From an uncultured delta proteobacterium (GTDB lineage: Bacteria > RBG-13-61-14 > DRUE01), in the NCBI GenBank assembly GCA_903930515.1, contig CAIYYW010000367.1, positions 1-11,903 of the forward strand: DNA of 11,903 nucleotides, written 5' to 3'. Shown in pieces: positions 5,450 through 11,903 of the stretch. A program made the translations under genes and the position numbers. The notes beneath the pieces are model-generated. The model had not been told where the DNA came from, did no database searches, and saw only the letters and a program-made list of their open reading frames with translations. Numbering within the stretch: the stretch's first letter is position 1; each line of letters begins with the position of its first letter.

Positions 5450-7003
5450 ATGGAAAAAGAAAGCCTGAAATCCCGGTGGAAGAGATGCCTGATGGTTTGT
5501 TTTTGGATGCTCGGGTTTGGGGGACTGGCCGTCATTCCCGCGACAAAAATCACGGGCGCCGAGTCGTTTCCAGCCAATGCTCCGGCAACAATGATCCCTC
5601 CGGCCGCCCCGAATGCGTGCGGAAACCTGACCCCGGAAGAGGTCTACGCCCGGCTGAAAAAGGAGACCTTCTCTCACAACGGCTACACCGCGACCTACTA
5701 CCATTCCACCGAGCGGGGCAAGAAACACGAGATTTTCGCGCGCGGCTCCCTGACCGGAAAATATCTTCAAAAACCGGTTATGTTTTGCGAGAAGCGCCTT
5801 TCCTCGGCCACGAGCTTTCCCGAGCAGGCGGGGGTTGGGGAACAAGAATGTTATTCGGGCAAGGACGACCTCACCCGGATCCTGATGCCCGGCGCCTATC
5901 GCGCCTTGGGTGTGGTCACGATGTTTCCGGAGGACCCCCAGGCAAGTTATTTGAATGGCGAGAACAATAATAATACCGAGGTCTGGGCCTGGTTTAAGAC
6001 CTGGGACCGGATGCTGGAAGGCGGACAGCTCAGCGCCAAATGCGCGACGCGCAAGGGCAAGCCGGCCTGGGTGCTGGTCTTGGTCCGGGGCAAAAACCCG
6101 GACCCGCTCTACCACCACAATGAGATGCATATCTGGGTGGACCCCGAACTTTGGTTTCCGGTCCGGGTGGAAAAATATGTGCCCAACGATCCCAAGCCCG
6201 TGGTCGTTTATGAATTTGAACAGTTGAATTTGGACGCGCCGCTTAAGGAAAAGGACATCGGCTTTGAGGGCATTGCTCCGAAATGGAGCCTGGTCGGGGC
6301 GCCGGGCGGACCCCGGCTGAACGGCCTGGGGCAGCAAGAGCCGGTTCTACAGGACTATCCGACCTTGGATCCAAACAGCTTTGTTGTTATGCTTGACCAG
6401 GCCCTGGCCGATCTGAAAGATTACGCCGCGGACCTGACCTTGGAACTCAAATACCACCGCTTGCGCCAATACCGGCAGGATCAGTTTTGGTTCATCCGGC
6501 AGAACAATTCATTTTCCGCGCTCACCAAACATATTGAGGCAAACTACCTGCAGATCAACAGCGGCGAGAATTTCCGGACCATATATGATCCGGCCAGAGA
6601 CAACCTGCTTTATGTGCTTCCCGCAGGGGTATATAAGTTTATGGGCGAGCAGACTTTTCCTCTGGACGACCCCCGTCTCTTCAGCGCCCTGGGCGACAAT
6701 ATCTATGGCCTAAACTTCTTCGCCATCCGGGACGAAATGAAACGCTGGCTCGCGATTGCGGAGCATAAAAAAGCGGAGCAGGCCGCATACGGCGATCTCA
6801 AAGGTCCCTGGCTGGAACTCACCCGCAAGAGCCAGGGCATCCCGGCATATCCTACAGTGATGCGGCTAATGTTAGATGAGCAAACGCGTTTGCCCGACCG
6901 TTTGGAATACCGCGGCTATGACGACCCCAAAGCCTTCCTTTCCATTCGCTTCTCCAACACTAAAATCAATCCCGGAATCAAAAGCGAGAATCTCTGGAGG
7001 TGA
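5450..7003 (+). CDS. exported protein with two tandem LolA/DUF1571-like domains
   Basis: A 517-residue protein of unknown function. A basic stretch (KSRWKR) and a hydrophobic segment at about residues 12-32 form a signal peptide or anchor, so it is probably periplasmic. The mature part has two similar halves (about 60-272 and 305-505). In half 1, D-D-L-x4-M-P-G-A-Y (139-150) is followed by TMFPEDP and then MHIWVDPELWFPVRVE (226-241). In half 2, the counterparts are D-N-L-x3-L-P-A-G-V-Y (384-395), TFPLDDP and MRLMLDEQTRLPDRLE (471-486). Both anchor pairs are 245 residues apart. The D-x-E/Q-x3-P-x-R-x-E strand resembles DUF1571 and LolA/LolB-type half-barrels, suggesting binding of a lipid or envelope component (inference). 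Start: GGAGG seven bases before ATG 5450 is far better than the in-frame GTG at 5426. It stands alone, converging on the transporter gene. Confidence 0.8.
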   Translation: MEKESLKSRWKRCLMVCFWMLGFGGLAVIPATKITGAESFPANAPATMIPPAAPNACGNLTPEEVYARLKKETFSHNGYTATYYHSTERGKKHEIFARGSLTGKYLQKPVMFCEKRLSSATSFPEQAGVGEQECYSGKDDLTRILMPGAYRALGVVTMFPEDPQASYLNGENNNNTEVWAWFKTWDRMLEGGQLSAKCATRKGKPAWVLVLVRGKNPDPLYHHNEMHIWVDPELWFPVRVEKYVPNDPKPVVVYEFEQLNLDAPLKEKDIGFEGIAPKWSLVGAPGGPRLNGLGQQEPVLQDYPTLDPNSFVVMLDQALADLKDYAADLTLELKYHRLRQYRQDQFWFIRQNNSFSALTKHIEANYLQINSGENFRTIYDPARDNLLYVLPAGVYKFMGEQTFPLDDPRLFSALGDNIYGLNFFAIRDEMKRWLAIAEHKKAEQAAYGDLKGPWLELTRKSQGIPAYPTVMRLMLDEQTRLPDRLEYRGYDDPKAFLSIRFSNTKINPGIKSENLWR

Positions 7004-7015
7004 TCAAGGGATCAC
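7000..7015. other. hairpin overlapping the stop codon
   Basis: GTGATC-AAGG-GATCAC forms a 6-bp stem with a 4-nt loop that includes the TGA stop (7001-7003) of the tandem-domain gene. There is no following T-tract, so it is at best a weak or Rho-assisted 3' end structure. Confidence 0.3.
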
Positions 7016-7154
7016 GCTTCTGACGAAGCCGCAAGGCGCGATTTCAAGTTGAATGTGCGAGAGCGTTGCGCCTAATCTCAGATGACAAATTCTAAATCAA
7101 TCATAAATTCTCTGCGCACTCTGCATCTCAGCGGTAAAAAGATTTTTTTGAATG

Positions 7155-7183
7155 TCGCAAGATATATCGCAAATTTGTCGCAA
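7155..7183. repeat. three short TCGCAA direct repeats
   Basis: TCGCAA occurs at 7155-7160, 7167-7172 and 7178-7183, spaced 12 and 11 bp, in the 219-bp convergent gap (7004-7222). About one helical turn apart is the sort of phasing seen in protein-binding sites, but three hexamers in AT-rich DNA may be chance or local slippage. The same gap carries a CTCTGCG-type tract at 7110-7135. I see no gene or clear terminator there. Confidence 0.35.
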
Positions 7184-7222
7184 GTTATGAATCAATCTTC
7201 CCGGGTTGGTAACAAATCAGAT

Positions 7223-8125
7223 TCATTTTGTCTTTTCCAGTTCCTCTTGCCTTCTGCCAAGCAGGAATCCGGCCAGGATGATGAGCAGGGCGCCCACCAC
7301 AATTAACACCCCGGAGACGGTTTTGGGCGGGGTGAGGGAGAAGACGAAGAAATATACCAGGATGGGTGTGATCTGGACGGAGATTTGCTGGACCGGGATG
7401 ATGTTGCTGGCCTGTCCGTATTTGAACGCGACCTGGATCTGGGAGAAGGCGATCAGGTTGGAGAGGGTGAGGATTACGGAGGCGGCGATGAAGAGCACGA
7501 CCTGCAGGGAGTTGCCTTTTCCCGCGAGCACGATGGTGATGATGGCGGTGAGCGGGCAGATCCAGAAGTTGGAGAGGGAGAAGAGGAATCCGTTGGAAAA
7601 GCCCATAATGATTCCTTTGCGCTTTGGGCTCTTGAGGGAGACAAGATGGAAGGCCAGGCAGGAACCGATCATTATTGCGGTGAAGATGGCGATCCGGAGC
7701 ACGGTGTTTGGCGAGGCGAGCGAAGCGCGGACTACTTCAATGTCAATGCCCAATTCGCTCAGACCGAGCAAGGCGATTCCGATGATCATCAGGAATATGC
7801 CGGCGTATTCGGGCAGGCTGAGTTTTTCTCCCATCAGCTTGACCGAGCCGAGCGCGAGCACGATCAACCCCGCGGCCATCAGCCCCGGGACCAAAGCCGG
7901 GCCGATCATAGCCTGCGCGGCCACGAAGGCGATCATTCCCACCACCACCTGCAGGAACAGCCCGAACAGCCAGAGCGGGTTTTTGAGCAGCCTGCGCAGG
8001 AAGCCCCGGTCGCGGCATTCGGGCGGGACCTCGTTGACCACTTTTTTCTGGAGCAGGACGCCGAGATTGTTGATGATGCCGCTCAGGATCGCGAGGGCCA
8101 CGCCCAGTATGTATTTGAAATCCAT
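7223..8125 (-). CDS. DMT/EamA-like (NIPA-like) integral membrane transporter
   Basis: A 300-residue, very hydrophobic protein with about nine to ten membrane helices, in the cytoplasmic membrane. Approximate helices are 6-25, 50-71, 75-95, 105-122, 140-165, 172-200, 206-226, 245-268 and 272-292. Arrangement and length match the drug/metabolite transporter superfamily. The opening segment SGIINNLGVLLQKKVV also recalls the NIPA/magnesium-transporter branch, where a G-x-x-L-Q-K-K stretch follows helix 1. Substrate is unknown; candidates are a small metabolite or a divalent cation. The ATG at 8125 is well supported by AGGAG five bases upstream. It is transcribed away from the Gfo/Idh/MocA gene from a shared 152-bp region and converges with the tandem-domain gene. 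Confidence 0.82.
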   Translation of the reverse strand: MDFKYILGVALAILSGIINNLGVLLQKKVVNEVPPECRDRGFLRRLLKNPLWLFGLFLQVVVGMIAFVAAQAMIGPALVPGLMAAGLIVLALGSVKLMGEKLSLPEYAGIFLMIIGIALLGLSELGIDIEVVRASLASPNTVLRIAIFTAIMIGSCLAFHLVSLKSPKRKGIIMGFSNGFLFSLSNFWICPLTAIITIVLAGKGNSLQVVLFIAASVILTLSNLIAFSQIQVAFKYGQASNIIPVQQISVQITPILVYFFVFSLTPPKTVSGVLIVVGALLIILAGFLLGRRQEELEKTK

Positions 8126-8149
8126 CCCGACTCCTGATTTCCCGGCGTC

Positions 8150-8178
8150 ATTGTCCTGATTCCGCCTCCCTTAGTCAA
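8150..8178 (-). promoter_or_regulatory. probable promoter of the DMT transporter gene
   Basis: On the minus strand TTGACT (8173-8178) and GACAAT (8150-8155) are separated by 17 bp, matching 5/6 and 4/6 of the consensus. The start would lie near 8143, giving a very short leader of about 18 nt containing the AGGAG site. It sits back to back with the stronger plus-strand promoter at 8202-8230. Confidence 0.45.
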
Positions 8179-8201
8179 ATTTCTTAGTTGTCGATTTTTC
8201 A

Positions 8202-8230
8202 TTGACACAAAAATGCCGGTTTTATATAAT
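8202..8230 (+). promoter_or_regulatory. perfect-consensus sigma-70 promoter of the Gfo/Idh/MocA gene
   Basis: TTGACA (8202-8207), a 17-bp spacer and TATAAT (8225-8230) give full consensus in both hexamers. The start would fall near 8237, giving a leader of about 41 nt with AAGGA sites before the ATG at 8278. Expected to be strong and constitutive unless a repressor binds. Confidence 0.85.
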
Positions 8231-8277
8231 CCTTTTGATAAAAATTTTTGGGCCGGGAAAGCAGAAAGGACAAGGAT

Positions 8278-9378
8278 ATGTCGGAAAAACCAATCGGAGT
8301 CGGTCTGATCGGGTGCGGCAATATCGGGCTGCTCCATGCGGCCTCGCTGTCGCATATCGCCGGAGACGGGGTCTTGATCCGGCCGGTGATCGCGGCGGAC
8401 CTGAACGCGGAGAACCGGGAGGAAGTCGCGAGCAATTGGAAATTCGAGCGGCTGACCGCGGACCCGAATGAGGTCATTGCGCACCCGGAGGTGGATGCGG
8501 TATATATCTGCACGCCCACCTTCACCCACCGCGACCTGATCTTTTCCGTCCTGTCCGCGGGCAAGCACCTCTATTCCGAAAAACCCCTGGCGCCTGCCTT
8601 TGAGACGGTCAAGGAAATCTGCCGGGCGGTCCTGTCCGCGCCCATCATCGCTCAGGTCGGTTTCCAGATGCGCCATAACGCCATGCACGCGAAGGTGAAA
8701 AATTTTGCGCAGACCGGCGAGATCGGCAAGCCGATCGGTTACCTTTACCGCGACGACGAATGCTGGCCGACCACGGAATTCTCTCCGTTTGCCAGCGCCT
8801 GGAGGTCGCAGCGCAAGTTCTCGGGAGGCGGCCCGCTGATTGAACACTCCATCCACGGGATTGATCTGTTGTCGTGGATGTTCGGACCGCCGGTGCGGGT
8901 GGCGGCCGCGACCCGGAGCGTGTTCGGGTATGACATTGAAGATGTGGCCGCGCTGACCATTGAACACGAATCCGGCGTGGTGGGGAACCTCATAACCATT
9001 TACGGCGGGGTGGAGGGCCGGGAGGAAAGCCGGTTTGAAACCTTTTTCGAGAAGGCCACCATTGAGATCACCTGGGGGGTGATGGTGGAGAGCGAGGAAA
9101 ACTCATTCCGGATCACCAGGTCCGGAGAGGCGCCCGAGAATGTCGCGTTCAGCAGGATTTTGGAAGAGCGACTGGCGGCGCTGGGCATCGGCCTGCCGCC
9201 TTTTTTCTGGAACGAATTGGCCAGCCGGGATTTCTTCAAGTGCATCCGGACCGGGCGCAAGGCTTCGCCCGGGTTTAAGGATGGGCTGATCGCGCATGCC
9301 ACAGTTGAGGCCGCGTATCGTTCGGCGCGGGAAAAGCGGATGGTTGAACTTAAGGAACTGATTAGCGACTTTACTTAA
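8278..9378 (+). CDS. Gfo/Idh/MocA family NAD(P)-dependent oxidoreductase
   Basis: A 366-residue cytoplasmic dehydrogenase of the glucose-fructose oxidoreductase/inositol dehydrogenase/MocA family, acting on a sugar, cyclitol or sugar-nucleotide hydroxyl with NAD(P). The Rossmann fold opens with GVGLIGCGNIG (7-17, motif G12-C-G14-N-I-G17). YICTPTFTH (76-84) precedes the family's signature EKP (101-103, in YSEKPLA), whose Lys is catalytic. The substrate domain has GGGPLIEHSIHGIDLL (183-198); H193 fits the conserved active-site His, with E189 where Asp is common. Length is normal. I chose ATG 8278 (AGGA seven bases upstream) over an upstream in-frame TTG at 8248. It is driven by the consensus promoter at 8202-8230 and overlaps the phnD-like gene by 8 bp, tail to tail. 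Substrate cannot be told from sequence, and there are no sugar-pathway neighbours. Confidence 0.92.
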   Translation: MSEKPIGVGLIGCGNIGLLHAASLSHIAGDGVLIRPVIAADLNAENREEVASNWKFERLTADPNEVIAHPEVDAVYICTPTFTHRDLIFSVLSAGKHLYSEKPLAPAFETVKEICRAVLSAPIIAQVGFQMRHNAMHAKVKNFAQTGEIGKPIGYLYRDDECWPTTEFSPFASAWRSQRKFSGGGPLIEHSIHGIDLLSWMFGPPVRVAAATRSVFGYDIEDVAALTIEHESGVVGNLITIYGGVEGREESRFETFFEKATIEITWGVMVESEENSFRITRSGEAPENVAFSRILEERLAALGIGLPPFFWNELASRDFFKCIRTGRKASPGFKDGLIAHATVEAAYRSAREKRMVELKELISDFT

Positions 9379-10336
9379 GCGGCTGGTTTTTGGGCAGGAA
9401 ATTTTCCAGCTCGCGGATGTAATCAAAGTCGCTGTCCTGTGCCGGGGCGAACCCTCCCATTTGCATTTTGGCCAGGTCTTTCTTGCTCACCGAGAACAGG
9501 GCTTTCAAAAACTCGTCTCTGAATTTGCCGGAAATATCCTTGCGGGCAACTATGGGCACGCCCGGGACCAGGTCGCTTTGCCAGAGAATATTGAACTGAC
9601 CCGGACTTAACTTGAGCGCGGTTACGGAGCGGACAAAATCCATATCATTGGTCGCGGCGATGTCATAAATCCCTTTGGCCACCCCTTGCACCGCGGCCAA
9701 ATGGCTCCCGGCCAGAACCGTCTTGGACGCGAACGAGGCCGGGGTTTGTTTCCGCTCCCGGATGAAATAGACATTCGGGATCAGGAAGCCGGAGCTGGAA
9801 TCGGGATCGGTGAACGCGAACACTTTCCCCTGGGCCTGGTCCAGGGAGGTGATCCCGGACTTTTTGGAAGAGATGATGATGCAATGATACCCGGGCTTGC
9901 CGTCCACCGACAACTCCACCGCAATCGCCTTGGCCCCGGTCAGCCGGGCCGCCTCTACATAATTGGCCGGGCCCATATAGGCGAATTCCATCTTATTGGA
10001 CTGGAGCGCCTCAATCAGGTTCAGATAACTGTTGGGCACCACAATCTTGACCTTGATCCCCAGGGTTTTTTCCAGATGCGCGATCAGCGGCTCAAACTTC
10101 CGCCTGGTTTGTTCCGGACCCAGCAACGGGATGAAGCCGATGGTGATTTCTTTGGGAGCAGGCAAAGCTGAAAATTGCGCGCTGGTTTTCCCGGGAAAAA
10201 ACTGGCAAAGCAATAGCAGCGATAAAGACAAACCCAGGCTGAATAAAATGGGAACAGGAAAAATCCTGCCCGCGCCCGCGTTTTTGGCTTCGGGTTCAGC
10301 CGGATCGTATTTTCTCGCGCCTTCCCTTGCGGTCAT
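9371..10336 (-). CDS. PhnD-type phosphate/phosphonate periplasmic binding protein
   Basis: A 321-residue substrate-binding protein of the PhnD family (PF12974), which captures phosphonates, phosphite or related oxyanions for an ABC importer, or acts as a sensor. A hydrophilic 24-residue leader precedes a hydrophobic segment (28-47) with possible cleavage after TSA (53). The mature part begins EITIGFIPLLGPEQ (63-76). It has FAYMGPANYVEA (118-129) and the diagnostic TDPDSSSGFLIP (176-187) that shapes the ligand pocket. The 24-residue extension before the signal core is unusual, and the ATG has AAGGAG 12 bases away; an in-frame CTG one codon earlier is the only near alternative. No permease or ATPase gene is in the window, so it is an orphan here. 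It has its own promoter at 10369-10397 and overlaps the 3' end of the Gfo/Idh/MocA gene. Confidence 0.88.
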   Translation of the reverse strand: MTAREGARKYDPAEPEAKNAGAGRIFPVPILFSLGLSLSLLLLCQFFPGKTSAQFSALPAPKEITIGFIPLLGPEQTRRKFEPLIAHLEKTLGIKVKIVVPNSYLNLIEALQSNKMEFAYMGPANYVEAARLTGAKAIAVELSVDGKPGYHCIIISSKKSGITSLDQAQGKVFAFTDPDSSSGFLIPNVYFIRERKQTPASFASKTVLAGSHLAAVQGVAKGIYDIAATNDMDFVRSVTALKLSPGQFNILWQSDLVPGVPIVARKDISGKFRDEFLKALFSVSKKDLAKMQMGGFAPAQDSDFDYIRELENFLPKNQPLK

Positions 10337-10368
10337 CAGGGATTGGTTCTCCTTTTCAATTTTGAACT

Positions 10369-10397
10369 ATTTTATGCCGGTCCGGCCTCCCGGTCAA
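10369..10397 (-). promoter_or_regulatory. sigma-70 promoter of the phnD-like gene
   Basis: On the minus strand TTGACC (10392-10397) and TAAAAT (10369-10374) are separated by exactly 17 bp, each 5/6 of consensus. The start would be near 10362, giving a leader of about 26 nt. The -35 lies inside the palindrome at 10384-10416, which could serve as an operator. Confidence 0.65.
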
Positions 10398-10416
10398 GAC
10401 CGCCGGGTTTAAGGCC
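10384..10416. promoter_or_regulatory. interrupted palindrome over the phnD-like -35 box
   Basis: Reading the plus strand, GGCCT-CCCGG, a 9-nt centre, CCGGG, four unpaired bases TTTA, then AGGCC. This makes a 10-bp stem with a one-sided bulge. It lies 25 bp beyond the stop of the DUF4139 gene and covers the -35 of the next gene. No T-tract follows on the minus strand, so it is either a 3'-end structure of the upstream transcript or an operator. Confidence 0.5.
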
Positions 10417-10440
10417 AGCCCGAGAAAAATGAGCGAACCG

Positions 10441-11903
10441 TTACCAGGTATAATGCGCGGTATAGATGATTTTCTTTTCCTGGCCCGGATTCACCTTGAC
10501 CTTGAACTGGATGGTGGCCGAGTCTATTTTTTCAAAAGAGTCGGAATTGGACTTGATCTCCCAGTTGCTCCAGCGATACAAATGCTCCACTACCCTCACC
10601 TCCACCGCCTCTTCTTTATGGTTGCGGACCTTGATCTCAAAAGTCTCGTCCGCGAAATCCTTGTCGTCATTCTGCACAAAATTGGTCTGCCTGCGCTCCC
10701 CCACGAGGTCAAAGGCGTTCCCGATATAAAGCCGCACCGTCTCGTCTTTGGGAGTGTGATCAATCTGATCCTCGCCGATAAATTCGTTCCGGCCGTCCGA
10801 GTCCTGTCGGTAAACCTTGATCTTGCCCTTGGGCAGGGGCATCCCGAGACGATTCTTCTCGCTGTTCCTGAACTCAATCATCACCCAGACTTTGGTCTGA
10901 GCGTTCGCGTCATTGCCGTAGGAATAGCGGTATCCCATCGCGCCGTCATAAACAAATATTTTCTGCGCCGGAACCTTGGCGGCTCGCAAGAATTCCACCT
11001 GCTTCACCTCGCTGTCCCTGACCGTGGTCTTGCGGTTCAGGCTGTAAAGATGGAATTCTTCAAAGGCCTTCTCCGTCACCTGGGCCGGAGCAGACTCATC
11101 CCTGGCCCGCCCGGCCATTGGCGCGTTGTAATATTGCTGTCTCATCTCCTGCACCCGGTGCACATCCCCGGCCATCAGCTTGATCCCGGCGTTTTCAAAA
11201 TCCTTGCCCGAACGGTTGTCAATGGTGATCCATCCGATCAGGTCCAGATCGCTCCCCTTTTCCGGAAACACCGCGTTATAATTGGATTCCCATTTCATCC
11301 CGCCGGTGATATAGGACAGCTCCACCTTATGGGTGCCGCCGTCCTTGGCCCATAATTTCCAGAGCAAAGTCGGCTTGAGAAAGCTGTCTGCGGAAATGCC
11401 TTCAAACAAGGGCGTGCCCGGAAGGCCGAACCGGATCTTGCCGTCCATTTCAATGATCGGGCTGCCCGGACTGGCCGCTTGCGGGTTGGGATTATAGCCA
11501 TAAGCCGAATACGCCAGCGATTGCGATTGGTACCCGCTCCGGATAACCTTGCCTTTCTTCAGGAGCTTGGTTTTCCCGTCCGTGTCAATAATTTCAAAAA
11601 GGACCTCCTTGCCCTCAAACTTGCTCAGGAGCAACCCCTGGCTCAACGGCTCAGACTCATAATTCTGTTCCAGAACCTTCAGGCTATTCGGGTCCTTGGT
11701 GTCCAGCAAAATCACCGAGGTGGGATCCAGTCTCGCGGTTACCCCGTCCTCCCGGAACTCGCTCTCGCCGGATTTTAAATCCAGCTTGACCAATTCCTTG
11801 ACCACGGCAAAGTCCTGGTTGTAAATGGTGAGCTGGGTGGAACCGTCTTTTGGGTCCTGGGCGAAATTTTTCCCGGTGCAAAACACAAAGATCAGCAAAA
11901 ACG
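10441..11903 (-). CDS. DUF4139 domain-containing exported protein, N-terminus cut by right edge
   Basis: At least 486 codons; the frame is open at the right edge. The first visible residues (FLLIFVFCTGKNFAQ) are the hydrophobic end of a signal peptide with likely cleavage near FAQ, so the true start lies a few codons outside the window and the protein is probably periplasmic or surface-associated. A TTG at 11898 is within the signal core and is not the start. The body matches DUF4139 (PF13598). Counting from that TTG, SYITGGMKWESNYNAVF (195-211) is followed by GWITIDNRSGKDFENAGI (222-239) and KLMAGDV, with the C-terminal PLPKGKIKVYRQD and LVGERR strands. The family is rich in beta-structure and has no agreed function. 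The gene ends with TAA at 10441, 104 bp before the phnD-like start, which has its own promoter, so co-transcription is not required. Confidence 0.88.
   Translation of the reverse strand, partial: FLLIFVFCTGKNFAQDPKDGSTQLTIYNQDFAVVKELVKLDLKSGESEFREDGVTARLDPTSVILLDTKDPNSLKVLEQNYESEPLSQGLLLSKFEGKEVLFEIIDTDGKTKLLKKGKVIRSGYQSQSLAYSAYGYNPNPQAASPGSPIIEMDGKIRFGLPGTPLFEGISADSFLKPTLLWKLWAKDGGTHKVELSYITGGMKWESNYNAVFPEKGSDLDLIGWITIDNRSGKDFENAGIKLMAGDVHRVQEMRQQYYNAPMAGRARDESAPAQVTEKAFEEFHLYSLNRKTTVRDSEVKQVEFLRAAKVPAQKIFVYDGAMGYRYSYGNDANAQTKVWVMIEFRNSEKNRLGMPLPKGKIKVYRQDSDGRNEFIGEDQIDHTPKDETVRLYIGNAFDLVGERRQTNFVQNDDKDFADETFEIKVRNHKEEAVEVRVVEHLYRWSNWEIKSNSDSFEKIDSATIQFKVKVNPGQEKKIIYTAHYTW

Noticed and set aside
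7082-7306. Plus-strand small open frame of 74 codons
   Set aside because: It lacks a Shine-Dalgarno site, overlaps the end of the transporter gene and covers the repeat-like tract.
7206-8159. Plus-strand open frame of 317 codons
   Set aside because: It is antisense to the well-supported membrane transporter; its translation is unlike a real protein and it has no ribosome site.

Overview
The window holds seven protein-coding genes, two of them cut by the window edges, and no RNA gene, insertion sequence or CRISPR array that I can support. The base composition is moderately GC-rich, intergenic gaps are short to medium, several genes have strong Shine-Dalgarno sequences, and some promoters are close to the sigma-70 consensus. 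Four or five products carry Sec-type signal peptides or N-terminal membrane anchors. This fits a Gram-negative bacterium, probably from a poorly cultured lineage (a deltaproteobacterial or Omnitrophota/Planctomycetota-like MAG would fit). I cannot assign a phylum from the sequence alone.

Left block (1-4999), all on the minus strand. Read in the direction of transcription it contains a CrtI/RetSat-like FAD oxidoreductase with a signal peptide (3398-4999), a membrane-anchored class-C beta-lactamase-family serine hydrolase (1687-3117), and an acyl-CoA dehydrogenase (2-1057) whose C-terminus runs off the left edge. The acyl-CoA dehydrogenase has its own extended -10 promoter. The two gaps in this block each hold a copy of the same structured repeat (1271-1437 and 3140-3376). 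Each copy carries a terminator-like hairpin plus T-tract that faces against the flanking genes.

Middle (5000-8277). A 450-bp divergent region with small inverted repeats precedes a plus-strand gene (5450-7003). That gene encodes an exported protein built of two tandem LolA/DUF1571-like halves, offset by 245 residues. It converges on a minus-strand DMT/EamA-type membrane transporter (7223-8125). The transporter shares a compact back-to-back promoter region with a plus-strand Gfo/Idh/MocA oxidoreductase (8278-9378), whose promoter is a perfect TTGACA-17-TATAAT.

Right block (9371-11903). The Gfo/Idh/MocA gene overlaps, stop codon to stop codon, with a minus-strand PhnD-type periplasmic binding protein (9371-10336). 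This has its own near-consensus promoter, whose -35 lies inside a palindrome. Upstream of it is a DUF4139 protein (10441 to the right edge) with a truncated signal peptide.

The genes do not form one recognisable pathway. Strand changes, individual promoters and the absence of tight operons suggest mostly independent units. The most interesting item is the two-copy structured repeat, whose terminator stem is kept by pairing-compatible changes. The tandem-domain exported protein and the Sec-exported flavoprotein come next.
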